Notes under the pieces: model-generated
What the model was told of the DNA's origin: nothing
Database searches by the model: none
Seen by the model: only the letters and a program-made list of their open reading frames with translations
Assembly: GCA_914767715.1 (NCBI GenBank)
Contig: OU612075.1
Coordinates: 14,632,001 to 14,696,000 of the forward strand
Length of the DNA stretch: 64,000 nucleotides
Reading direction: 5' to 3'
DNA from: Membranipora membranacea
Taxonomy: Eukaryota; Bryozoa; Gymnolaemata; Cheilostomatida; Membraniporidae
Translations under genes and position numbers: made by a program
In this document: positions 1-11,432 of the stretch, piece by piece
How the letters are laid out: every line of letters begins with the position of its first letter
Position numbering within the stretch: position 1 is the stretch's first letter

Positions 1-45
1 CGCCCATGCTTCGGGATGTGGCGTGTGATAATGATTTTAACTCAA
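1..45 (+). mobile_element. 3' tail of tRNA-derived SINE, family A (partial)
   Basis: The first bases match the 3' part of the SINE copies at 22917-23053 and 42761-43045: a 'gcttcgggatgtggcgtgtg' core followed by a 'gattttaa' tail. Only the tail is in the window; the tRNA-like head lies to the left. It sits in an intron of the TMEM272-like gene, antisense to it. Confidence 0.7.
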
Positions 46-144
46 AAACACAACAAATTTGAGCCGGGTATTGTCGTTTATATTATCTGGTGGGAAATAC
101 TATATGAAGAGAATCAGTGTTGATGAGTCCAAGTTTCTGCTTAC

Positions 145-585
145 CAATAATGATCTCAGTCAGAGGGAGAGCCAAACCAAGCAGAGAACAGAATATGCCG
201 CATACGATGAGTCCGCATATCCCTGAAGCTTTCTTATTCATAACCCCGGCGGCTTCTTTTGTGAAATCCACCACTCCATCTGACTCGGCTTTCTTCTGTG
301 TCAGCTCACCGAACATGCTGTCGTAGGAGGGCGGGGCATCTGTTTATATGGAAATAGAAGGCATACAAAATTAGCTAAGAGTAATGAAGGCTCCTATATG
401 ATTAGGAAAATACTGGATAGATGCTCTATCTTGTGTTCCGTTAATTGTAGTAGACGGCCTAATATGCAAGCAAAAGAATGGACCTTAACGAGAATGTATA
501 AATGACAGGTCTAAATATGAGATGTGAAACCTAAAATTTATATTTTCTTATTATCCCACCCGAGGAATCAACACTTACCTGCCAT
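145..585 (-). CDS. TMEM272-like small membrane protein, first two coding exons (partial, runs off left edge)
   Basis: Two minus-strand exons join in frame. Exon 1 (585-579) holds only ATG GCA G before a GTAAGT donor. Exon 2 (339-145) follows an AG acceptor and ends at a GTAAGC donor. The joined start reads MADAPPSYDSMFGEL, and a PPSYDSxFG opening is typical of TMEM272-like proteins of invertebrates. A charged stretch follows, then a hydrophobic segment rich in Gly, Cys and Leu ending ALPLTEIIIG, which matches the end of the first membrane helix in that family. The remaining helices should lie left of position 1. The small size of the first coding exon explains why a simple open-frame scan misses the true start. 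The function of the family is not well known; I infer only a multi-pass membrane protein. Confidence 0.72.
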
Positions 586-3021
586 TGTAGCAATTTGTTT
601 GTTTTTTTCAGAACTGAGCAATATTTTATATCTATGAACAAAAACTGGGATACGTGCACTCAATTCATATCCCACTACCAAGCCTACTGGAATATGAATG
701 GTTTACTATACAATCTATGACTAAAAGCCAATGCTTCACTCAGGTACTTTATTGTAAGGTCAAATTATTGATTTTTAGTGGATCATGAGGCTAACAAATG
801 AAATCGGATTATTTACATTACACTTAATAAGACTCAGTTCTCATTGCCATTCAGTGAATTGAAATGGAATGCCAGATATAATATAATCGTAGTACTTGGA
901 TAGCAAGGAAAGTTTGGGAGGGTGGGTAGGTGTGTGAGATCAACTACTAAATAATTTACATATGTAAATAGCTGGCGAATGTGTAAATAAAGTAATGCAC
1001 ACTACAAAAGCTGGATTTTTGTAGCTTGAGATATGAGACATCGTTTTTTTGTGGTTATGATCTTCTCAGTTCTCTCATTCCAGAGAATGTGAGATCTTGC
1101 CAACTTTCACCCAAGCCACACAATGCTTCAATATTTTACCTAGATACACCGTGGCTTGTCCAGTGATTTAATTTTTATTTTGACAAGACATTTTATTTCG
1201 AGGAAAACTTTGGTTGATTTTTTTTGATAACGCAGAGAATATATAAGCTTGGTGATAAGTTCTACAGCGAAATACCATATACATAATAGCCGATACTTGA
1301 ACCACAACTTTGGCCAACTTTGGGTTGAAAAATGGCGGTCTAAAAGCAAGGAGCATCTCTATCCCCATGGTGGTTTGGTATCGAGTTGTCGGCTTTAATT
1401 GAGTTGACCTAGATCAAGTTTCTTCCTCTGGTGGTGTAGTGATATTGCAAGAGTTGCGTATCAAGCAACTGCAGGCCTTGATACACAACCTTGTTCTTTA
1501 ATTAGCTATTGAGCTCCAAGTACTTCACAACAACGTTTTTCTGGGAGGCTGTGAAATGCTGAAGCACAAACATGTCAGCTGTTGTCTTCTCTTTTTAGAT
1601 GGTAGGCGCGGCTTAATTTTAAGGGGCGGAGCTATAGGCTTTAAAACAAAACCACGAGTGTGTGTAACTCTGGAACAAATCTGTTGAAAGGATGACTTCA
1701 CTACAAGGGTCCAGTCATAAACTGAGGAGTCCTGCAAGTCATAGGCATCTGGAGTTACAAGCATGTCCAGTATCAAAGGAGTGGTTGATACTGGACATGC
1801 TTGTAACTCCAGATGCCTATGCTGCAAGGTGGTGAGTTGAAAATATGTCACTTGTCTTGTGCATTTTTTTTGACACAGAATAATCTGAGATAAATCCGCT
1901 GCTCAACAATCCACCCTACAAAGTGGGCTTTGTGGAGGTGTGTGCTTGATTCACAGGTTCTTCTGACTGCAAAGAAAAAGAACTGAATCAAGGGAATCAA
2001 AAAAGTCTACTCTTTCATAGTCAAGAATTGCCAATGTATGTGTATGTATTGTTGTATGAAAGTGCTTAGCTCTGATTGGTTGTCAAATCCAATCCAATCA
2101 GACCCAACACATTCACATTGGCAACCAGGATGAGCTTGTTTGTATCTGTCTTCATTGAGGCAGGGAGAGTGATAGATTGAGCCCACAGAGTGTAAAGTGG
2201 AAGTCATTTTCAAACCAGCTGAACAAGTCATTCTTGTTGTTTGCTGTTGAGAAAGGGCATTACAAGTACAGTGAACTATTAGAGTACTTAGTACCATTAC
2301 TATGCACCACAGGTCGTCTTCTGCCAATCCAGGGGGTCTTTCAATCACCAAAACTGCCTATATCACCATCTGGACTGATTGCTCAACAGCAGGGTCAGTG
2401 AGCGAGACCTGCTAGTCAGGTGGTTGTGCTCCCAGATCGCTCACTAATCAATGATCAATGGAGCTACAAAGTACTTCGTTCGGACTGCAAACAATTTTGG
2501 AACTTGAATTTGCCCAACTGAAACACCAGAAGCTTTTTACTACAAAGTGATAGAGATAATTAGCTTTAAAAAATCGCTCATTACAATTAAAAGACTCGTG
2601 TCCGTGTGACTCTAGCGCCTTGGCTCCAATGAGTCAACCGGTAACATCCAAGTCAGTACATTATTAGGAATATTGCTCATACTTCATGACCATCAAGTTT
2701 TTTTCCTGTGTAGAAAATAAAAAATTCTTTATGTCATCGTTCGTCTTCTGTAGTAAGGCGTACTTAAATGTTTTTTAGATTTACGCGAACATATAAGGGC
2801 AGCACTCAAACATGGTCTGATTTGGCCTGTGATACGAGACCACACTACTGATATTCTGTTGTTCCACAATGAAGAGGTGGTGAGGTATTCCTACTGCCAT
2901 GTTTGCCATTTAATTGAATCTTTTCTGTAAGCTTTAGAATGTCAGGCTTTGTAATTGATCTTCAATTTATTTTTGTGTTCCTAGTTTCAACTGAACTGCA
3001 CTAAGAATAGTACATGCCGAT
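586..3021. other. Intergenic region between divergent TMEM272-like and ANKH genes
   Basis: No coding exon was recognised here. The stretch contains the perfect hairpin at 1740-1821 and short AT-rich low-complexity DNA. The promoters of both flanking genes should lie inside it, but no convincing TATA or initiator could be singled out. Short open frames here lack splice context and resemble nothing known. Confidence 0.5.
1740..1821. repeat. Perfect 37-bp inverted repeat with 8-nt loop
   Basis: Bases 1740-1776 are the exact reverse complement of 1785-1821, separated by 'aggagtgg'. The 7-bp word 'ctgcaag' occurs directly on both sides (1732-1738 and 1822-1828). An RNA copy would fold into a long hairpin without mismatches. 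It may be a tiny foldback insertion or a small-RNA source; sequence alone cannot tell. Confidence 0.9.
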
Positions 3022-6000
3022 ATGGAGGATAGAAGCCCACATGACCCTTCATCTATAGAACTGACCGAAGCTGAGTGTGCCAGTCAGGGGTCTGCTGACA
3101 ATCCAAAAGACGACAATCAAGAGTAAGAGAGCTGTCTACTTCATACATATCTCAAAATCTCTATCACCAGTTCCTCTCAGTCGGGCGGGTATATTTTGAG
3201 CAGTTTTGCAACAAGGAATCTTGATATGAGCAGTATGTATAAATAATAATGTTCATGTTGTTTTATAGATAATCCGAATTATAAACAACCATGGAACTCA
3301 TCTCCATTCAGAATATGTAAAGCAAATGTGATTCTTGTACACAAATACGGTCATACAGTGCTACGGGTCAGGCTCAGAGTTTCACTAGTTCATTATTATT
3401 GACTTGTTAATTGTCAATAGGCTGTTTTTTTTCTCACAGGTTACTTTTGCAGAAACACAACTCCTCTCTAGCCATTCAAGATGGAAATGCAAACACCCCA
3501 GCAGCAGATAGCGATGATAGACCTGCAAAACTTAGTCATGCTGCCAAGTTTTGCATGCTTACCAAGTTCATGCTGCCTCTTGTCATTACACAAATGGTTC
3601 CTGATATCGCAGAACAGGTATGATTATCAGACCAGTTTATTTTGGTTAACCAATTATCTGTCAAGAGTGAGATAACCATGGAGTTATAATAGTATATAAG
3701 AACCATTTGGAGATAACCAATCTGCCTAGATCATCCAGATTCCCATTCTATCTTTTTTACATTAATCAATCATGGCAATGTTGGTGGAGACCCTAGCCTA
3801 TCTAAGACCTGCCTTAAGCTGTTCTCATACAGACCACTGGTTATATTTGTTCTCGGGGTCAATACATTTCTCCGTGTAGGGTCTCTGAGTGTAGTTAGCT
3901 ATCCCTATAACAGGACCTAAAGCGGGATTCGAAGTACATTGTATCACATATGAAGACATGTTACATTATGCAGAGTCACTTTACCTGCCACATCCTTAAA
4001 ATTGCATCACCCTTCCTATGAATACATAGTAAGGATATATACTTACTCTGTGTTATATAGTTGATGTCATGATGACAGGCATACATCAAAATACATCTGT
4101 TAAAGAACGAAGTAGTTTAGTATCTTTGAATGAACATTGCAGCAATTAGAGTTTTATGACAGAAATGTTAATGTTCAATAAAGGGTCATTACAGCTGTTA
4201 GCCTGGCCCCATAATAAACGCAGAAAGCATTTATGCATATGCCATTTATTTATTCAAGTTTCATTTTAGTCTGGTCAAGGAAAACTAGCATCAACATTTA
4301 AATTACATTGATAAGCGCCAGAAGACAAAATCTCAATATCAAGACACGGTGACCAATGCTATGGCATGGATTGTGTGACCCTTCATCTGTTACCTAATGT
4401 CAACACTTTATATCATGAAACAGTCTCGGGATTTCAATACTAGAAATGTTTTTCGGGATCCCATGGTGACAAATTTCTGAATAATCATCATTGCAACTTT
4501 CCTAAAGAAGATCTAAGAAATGCAGGAATGCCATATATGTATCGTAATTGTTTTTCCATTGGCACATTTCTCTATGAGGTTTGTAGTGTTGATAGTTTGC
4601 ATAGCAGATTTTTTGGAGTTTGTTTATTGCCTTGTTTATAAAATCCATCCTGTAATAGGTTGTTAGATGATATTGATTCTACTTTTGTCAAATAATGTTC
4701 CCTTTTCATCAATGAAAGGCCACATATCAAAAAAAGAACATCCATCAGCGAATTGTACAACTAGAGATAGGTAGCCTTGTTGACTCGGCCACGGCCCGTG
4801 GCCGCGTGAACAAGGCTAAGAGATAGGTACTTGTATAGTTGAAGAAAAACACACTCGGAACTCCCATTGATAGTGTGATAGTATCAGTGCATGTAGCATT
4901 CGACATATTATTGTATTTTAACCAAAAATGTGAACATTTATGTTTTCAAGACTCTATTCAATCAGATATTTAATGTAGAGCACCCACAATGAGCTGCTCA
5001 CTCAGTCTAAAGGCTAAACTTTGACATACGACCTCTTTTAGTCCCTGTGTTTGTCTTGTCTTGTCTTATGAAGGGGACTGAGATAGAACATGGAATAAAT
5101 CAGTCGTAATTCAGGCGATATTTGGCACCTATCATATTCAGAGACCCCCCCCCCCCCCCCCCGACAAATTTTATTTAACATACTTTGGTAGTCTGTCAGA
5201 CTATCTGTGTCTATATTGACAATCTTGACATCTGTTTGAATTGGACTACATATTTCAGTTTCACTCACTGTCTCCACCCTTGACCTTCGAAGGTGAAAAG
5301 TTTACAGTGCCCTCAAGAGTGTATTTATGATATACAATTTAGAAAACAAATCTAGGGAAAAAGTGAATCGAAACAGCAAATATGGGTCATATCAGTAGTA
5401 TTTTCTCTCTTAAATGATATACGTGTGGTCAAAAAATGTGAGAATGTCCGAATATATATCTTATAATAAACTAGTTTTACTTTCATCTAAAAGTTAAATT
5501 ACTAGCAAAGACTGTTCTGAGATTGTGATCCCTTGACATCCTTCCACAGAGTGACTGGTTGTATCTATGACTTCCATGTTAACTGCGCCTAACTCTAGTT
5601 ATAGAAATCTGAATTTTAATTGATGCAAATTTTTTTTTCTCAATCGCGCAAAACTGCCCCTTACTGTCCTTTATTCCCATATTGAAGTTAGCGCGTATTA
5701 TTATTTATATTTGCAGGCATTAAACAGAGGGATCACATCACTGACTTCAGATGATATGGCTGAGCTGCTGGCTAGCTTTGGTCTGGCGTATTATGTTGTC
5801 AGGTTATTCTCTGCCAATAGTAGTAAGTGAGACAGGTTGAAAGATTATTCATAGTAAATTGGTACTATATGTGTGCATTCACAAATGCAGACTCCTACTT
5901 TTTCAAGATGCACTGGTTATATTTAGGTCCCTGATATCTATACCATGCAGATGATTGATGATAAAATTTATGTCGAAATTCCTGGATTCATTTGCCTAGT

Positions 6001-9000
6001 ATGTATAGCACTACACAATCGTCTTGAAATATCCTATATTACATTGTAGCCATGAGCATTCCTTAAATAAAATCAGTCCTGTCTCAGCTATGTTATGGTT
6101 GAGATTTATATTGATTGTGCTTTTTTTAGTTGAGCTGAGGAACATCAGTATTGTACTGGTGCATACAAAGAAGGATGCTACTATGGGGATTATAATATCT
6201 GTAGTTATAGGCCTTATACTATCCACATTCGTGCTTATCATTGGTGAGTCTGAAAACAACCCCCCCCCCCCCCCAATCCATAAACTACTGAAAAAAGATA
6301 CTATATATACTTTATACAAAGAAACAGGCTGTTAAGTAGTTTAAGCACTAAAACTGTGCCGGTAGTACCTTTTTATTATCACTGGGGAAAGTGGTCGGTA
6401 ATGGAATGCCCCTGCCAGCTATCCTGGCACAGTTTGAGCGTATACACCGGGTGTCAAGTTAACCCAGACTCAATATATTCACTTACATTCAGAGATTTAT
6501 TATACACCAGATTCACTCACCCATTCTCTCTAGCGGGTCAAAAATATATGTATTAGGCAAAGTCAGTGTACATTACTTAGGCTTATATAGGCTTATAATT
6601 GATAATATTAGTGAGTTGTAAATTATACACTTTCTCTTCTCATCAGGCATTTAAGTGTTTGAGTGTTCTGTATTCGAGTATTCTGTATTCTGTATTTTAG
6701 TATAATGTATTTAAGTATAATGTATTCTAGTATTTTGGATACAGGTGCTACTCCATTAGGGACTATGCTCATGGGAGATTTACACAGACAAAGTAAAGAG
6801 GTGACAGATCTAACCTGTCTGGTTCTCATGTATCTCAGCCCCATATCTCTTATTGAAGCTATTGTAAGTATTATGCTACGTGAACATAACTGACAATACG
6901 TTCATACCTGCCAATTTCTGTTGGTTAACACTTTGAAGCTGCTTATCTCTCTGTCGGCAAATTGAAATTAACAAAATTACTTATTATATATTCAATAAAG
7001 GGGGTAGTAAGTAGGACAAATTGTGCCTTCAAACCACGTTGTGATAAGACATTCTGTGTAAACTGACACGATGACATGTAGAGAGGCAAGAAAGTCGACA
7101 TGCAGACTTAGAGATTTGACATTAGTACAGTTTGCTGAGCTGATACGAGATCACCCTATTTGCCTAGTATATGTGAACAAATCAATTTGATAAAATTAAT
7201 GTATGAGTTGCACTTAGATTATAAATATATTGACAGGCGTATGCAGGAAAATCCAGCAAATTTAAGATTTTAGATTCAAGGAGTTGGTTAGTTTGAGGGA
7301 TTGATTGGCTTTAGTGGCTGCATTGTCAAGCCATTTCCCTCGAGTTTTTTGAGCTCTCAAACCACATGGAAGTAAATAACATGAAAATATTGATTGTATT
7401 ATTTGTAGGGTAGCTATTACGAAGGAGCACTGATATCTCAGAGACTCACAGTGTATGCTGGAGCTGCTAAGTTTGTAGACTTTGCAATGCAGGTAGGTCA
7501 TTATCGCTTTTTCAGCTGTATGTATAGGAAAATATAATTTCTTCTACGTTAGTGTTGTGACTGTAAACGCCGAATAGATCAAATTGCTCATGGTTACCTG
7601 TGTTAATACCTGATTGAAAAATGTCCAGTATGTATGAAAAATTCCTTGTATTCTCTTGTTCGGCTGTAGCTCTTTTTTTGCAGGTTACGTTCACCGTAGT
7701 TTTCCTCTTCAGTCCGACTCGTACTGAACCCATACTCATACCGATCTTTGCTCTCTATGCTGGTAATATCGGTAGAATGATACTTGATGCTGGGTTCTGG
7801 TATGTTCTTGTGAGAAGAAAACTCCCAAATCAAGCAAAGGATCAGGTCAGTAAAGTTACATGCAGGGGAAGATGACCTTCTAGTTTGTGTATTATTGTGA
7901 ATAGACCTCCTGCAGGTGCCACCTCTGAACCAGCATGTTGACTTTGTAAAAATTGCACCAAACCAAGGCTTGACTTATAACATACAAATGACTTATATAC
8001 TATATCTTGTAGAAACCAATGACTGTTTCCGGTGCATTGAGATTTTGGTTCCCTCTGACTCTGGTGAGATCGGTACAGGTTATATCTCGTCCTATGATTA
8101 ACCTCGTAGTCTCTAGATCTCTGTCTGACCGAGCCGGTAAAAAAGCTGCTGCAGAGGTATAAACCGCACCTTTCATATATATAGATTAGCATATGGTTGC
8201 GGCTGGTTTGTCATTCAAACCAAGACCGTATTTAGATGTATATTTGGTGTTGCTCTCCCTCTCAAGACCTATGTGTTGAAGACGTATTTTCATCTACACG
8301 CTGTTGAAGTGTATGTTTCAATTTGGATCAAGCTTGATCCAGTTTTCATTCATAACGAGACAACGAGACAAGCTACAGCGGTCAATCTGAATCAAACTCG
8401 ATCAAGTCTTCAACGTACTCTCGAGTAGCCATAGATAATTACAATCAAGATCAATTGTAGGGATTATATGCCTATAACATGGTAATATTTATTTTTTAAT
8501 CTTGTTTTGCTGACTTTTCAGGCCGTAGCAGTGTTAACCACCCTCTACCCAACTGGAAGGTTTCTCTTCTCATGGCTCAATGACTTAAAAACTGTTATAC
8601 CAACATTTACCAAAGCTACAGCTACCCATGAAAAGTTCTCGCTCAAAGTAAGTTCAACATTGCGACTAGGATGAACCTTACTTGCTGTGCGGCCACAGTC
8701 ATGCCCGATGCCCATATTTGCCTGAAGAGAAATTTCCTTGTTGCCAACTCCTTCACTGCATAATGGAACCATTTCTCTGTAAATGTTTTGAAACCATGTG
8801 ATCTAGGTGTGAGGGCGAAGATTTGAGTTACCTGATACACGATACTCGTGCATAGCCACCCACTCCACACCAAGGAGTATACTCTGCTCTATTGATCACC
8901 CTAATAGAAACAAGTGGTTAAATATTCTGTAATTTTTTAGGCTGAAATATTTCGTCTCTCTGCAAAATTCCCAATTCATGGTACGAATTGAGTCCTGATT

Positions 9001-11432
9001 AAAACAAGTAGGCAGAAAAGCCCTCTTTCACATATCTATCCAGCGAATGAAGTTAAATAGGCGTGTTTAACCAATAAATAATGCCTTTTGTCAAAATTCA
9101 GTCTGCAGTGAGAGAGCATGACTTCCTCCCAGCCAACACATAAGTCCTTCAACACTAATAAGTTCCAAAAGAATTGCGTCACAAAAAAGTACTTAAACTA
9201 ATAAGGTGCCATCTTTTCTTTTGTTCCAGTTGCTGGCTGTATATTCTGCTTTCTGTACAGTTGTGGTATTCGCCTGTAACATTACACTATTCATGATACC
9301 TGGTGTAGCTTTCTTCATTATGAATACTATAGTAGGAGTGAATGAAGACATCGCCAATCTAACTCTGACTCCATTCAAAATATTCTCATTCCTCTCTGTG
9401 GCGGGTAAGTAAAGTGCTAAAGTAACCGACACACCAGATGTCTCATCACTTCACAGGCCATATAACTGTTGAGATGATATCCTTCCCTTTGAAACTGAAC
9501 ATGATTATCCCCCTCGGACAAGTCACACCCAATAAATTATCCAGTACATCATACACGGTGTAAGTCTCTTACAAAACTGACAACTCTCAACCATTTTCAA
9601 TGAATGTTGGGCGTATTTTAGGGAATTGACAAACAGGCTTGCCTATCATCATAGAGAGACATTTTTTTACTGTACAATGTAAGTGTAAATGTAATAGTAT
9701 AATGTAGATGTATTTTTTTATGTTAATAGTTGGAATCAGAGCGCATTGTTCAGGGATACTGATTAGCAGAAAGAAGACAGTATATCTAACACCGAGTGCA
9801 GTGGCTCGACTTCTCGCTCTTATCCTCTGTTTATCTACACTCACACTTACTGAGTAAGTAATAGATGGATATTGGTTATCATCAAAATACTCAAGACAAT
9901 CTGCTTGATTTATTGCAAATTTCAAGTCTGATCAAAATTGATGGAGTTGTCAACAAAAGGACCTGCACTGTGGACTGCAAATCAATGCAATGTTACCACT
10001 CTACACCATTTAATGTTGTTATATTGTCCAGAATTCAGTGCATCACTCTAGCAGTATACGGTGTTCTGTCTAGGTTTATAATTAAGTCTATGGTCTTACT
10101 CCAATATTTGTTGCTTCATAATAGTTGGCAGACTCCAGCCATTTACGATATTGGCCACACAGCATCATATCAGCTGCCAGCGGAATATTACCAGTCACCA
10201 GTTAAGACTGCTGTACATTGTGCATCGCACATGTAGTTTGGGTCGGAGAATCATAAGTATTAGAGAGGTTGCAAAATATATCCTGGAGAGTGAAATTATA
10301 CGAGATTTGACATGTTCTCGGGAAACCATCTTGTTTAATGTTCCATATGGTACAACAACTTCTATACTTCCTGGTACATTATAACTCCTTATAACCATGA
10401 GGGTGTAACTCCGAATCATGTTAATGTACAACGTGATCAACAACAAGAAACTTATATAATACATCAGTTCCTTGTTGTTGATCATGTTGGTGTTGTCGTC
10501 GCGTATAATATATATTATATATTATATATTATGCGTGACAACAATTCTGTTCACTTGGAGAAGACAATTACGGGACTTCACAACCTCTCTAACAAGTTCT
10601 ACGTTCCACCATAAAGGCATAGCTCACCCCTGCGGGCTCTCCCTAGCTTACAGCGCAAGCAGAGAACTGAGGTGCCCTTTTTCCTGCAAAATAGAATGTA
10701 AGTTTTAGGGCTGCAATATTTGGTGAATTTTGTTGTTATCTACAGATTATCTGGTGCTGTATTGGGGATTACCTGTTTACTGCTAAGCTTCATAGTAGAG
10801 GCAATATTCGTGTGTGCTGCCACTTTACTAGTCATGTTTAAGGTAAGTATATTTTACCTATCTATCTGTATTTTATCTGGTTTTCAGCCCAACCTAAGTG
10901 TTTTAATGAGTTCATGAAATGCGCTGATTTTGTCATACATGGTAGAGTTGCAAGCATATCGCCATATTCTTGCTGTTTGCCATTATACTGAGTAACAACT
11001 AGCTTTCATGTAGGAAATTATTTTGCTCTGTTTTTTATTAGCAGTGTAAAATTGACTGACCCATATTGATGGATCTCATCTTAATTCACATACCATATAA
11101 AAACTCTACTAATGGTGCCTCAGATAAAGACTTGAAGGGTTAGAAAATTGCAATGAAATTCTACTTATATCATGATTTATGATTGCTGTGCCACATGATC
11201 CTGAAGTTCGTGCTCATAGGGACAAGCAGACTCTAATCTTCTCCTTGTGTTTCTTTAGTAGCTCTTAACTTCTACCTCCGACATTTAATTTGAATATATT
11301 TATTTATTTCAGCCTGATTTAGATCTGATGACGTGTTTCCGCTGTACAAAGAAGCCGAGTGTTGAGAACGAGGTAGATGTACCATTATCTCCTGATACGA
11401 ATCAAGTAGGCCGTCAGGAAGAAAATACTTAG
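3022..11432 (+). CDS. ANKH: ANKH homologue (progressive ankylosis protein), 13 exons
   Basis: Multi-pass membrane transporter of the ANKH family; the vertebrate protein mediates cellular efflux of ATP/pyrophosphate and citrate. Exons: 3022-3122, 3440-3617, 5717-5822, 6130-6243, 6745-6863, 7409-7492, 7684-7845, 8013-8156, 8522-8647, 9230-9404, 9730-9853, 10746-10842, 11313-11432. All junctions are GT-AG and phase-consistent, giving 549 codons (human protein 492). Family landmarks include ALNRGITS after the first helix, LASFGLAY, EPILIPIFALYAGNIGRM, VISRPMINLVVSR, a helix start AVAVLTTLYPTGRFLFSWL, and RAHCSGILISRKKTVYLTP. The start at 3022 gives an acidic N-terminal extension of about 70 residues before the conserved core; it carries an acidic dileucine signal (DNQELL). 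The C-terminus is short and hydrophilic. No lesion was seen, so the gene looks functional. Start-codon choice is less certain than the rest. Confidence 0.95.
4765..4829. mobile_element. 47-bp palindromic insertion with 9-bp direct repeats (ANKH intron 2)
   Basis: Bases 4774-4820 form a near-perfect, GC-rich palindrome. The ends 'tagccttgtt' and 'aacaaggcta' are exact complements, and the centre is 'ggccacggcccgtggcc'. It is flanked on both sides by the direct repeat 'agagatagg' (4765-4773 and 4821-4829). This is the expected structure of a minimal foldback DNA element with a 9-bp target-site duplication. Confidence 0.75.
5145..5162 (+). repeat. Poly(C) tract of 18, ANKH intron 2
   Basis: Uninterrupted run of 18 C. 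Similar long C or G runs occur at 6260-6274, 14488-14506, 25416-25426, 33475-33488, 43974-43986 and 53652-53662. Exact lengths may be affected by sequencing. Confidence 0.9.
6260..6274 (+). repeat. Poly(C) tract of 15, ANKH intron 4
   Basis: Run of 15 C starting 17 bases after the exon 4 donor site. Its closeness to the splice donor could matter for splicing or for replication slippage. Confidence 0.9.
10432..10486. repeat. 20-bp imperfect inverted repeat in ANKH intron 11
   Basis: Bases 10432-10451 (core 'gatcaacaacaag') pair with 10467-10486 at 18 of 20 positions, with a 15-nt AT-rich loop. A second, AT-only palindromic stretch follows at about 10500-10533. Probably the remains of a small foldback element in the intron. 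Confidence 0.7.

Noticed and set aside
6024-6335. 103-codon plus frame and its minus-strand counterpart at 6011-6319
   Set aside because: Only 6130-6243 is coding (ANKH exon 4); the rest is intron read-through and translation of the C15 run. The minus frame is a shadow.
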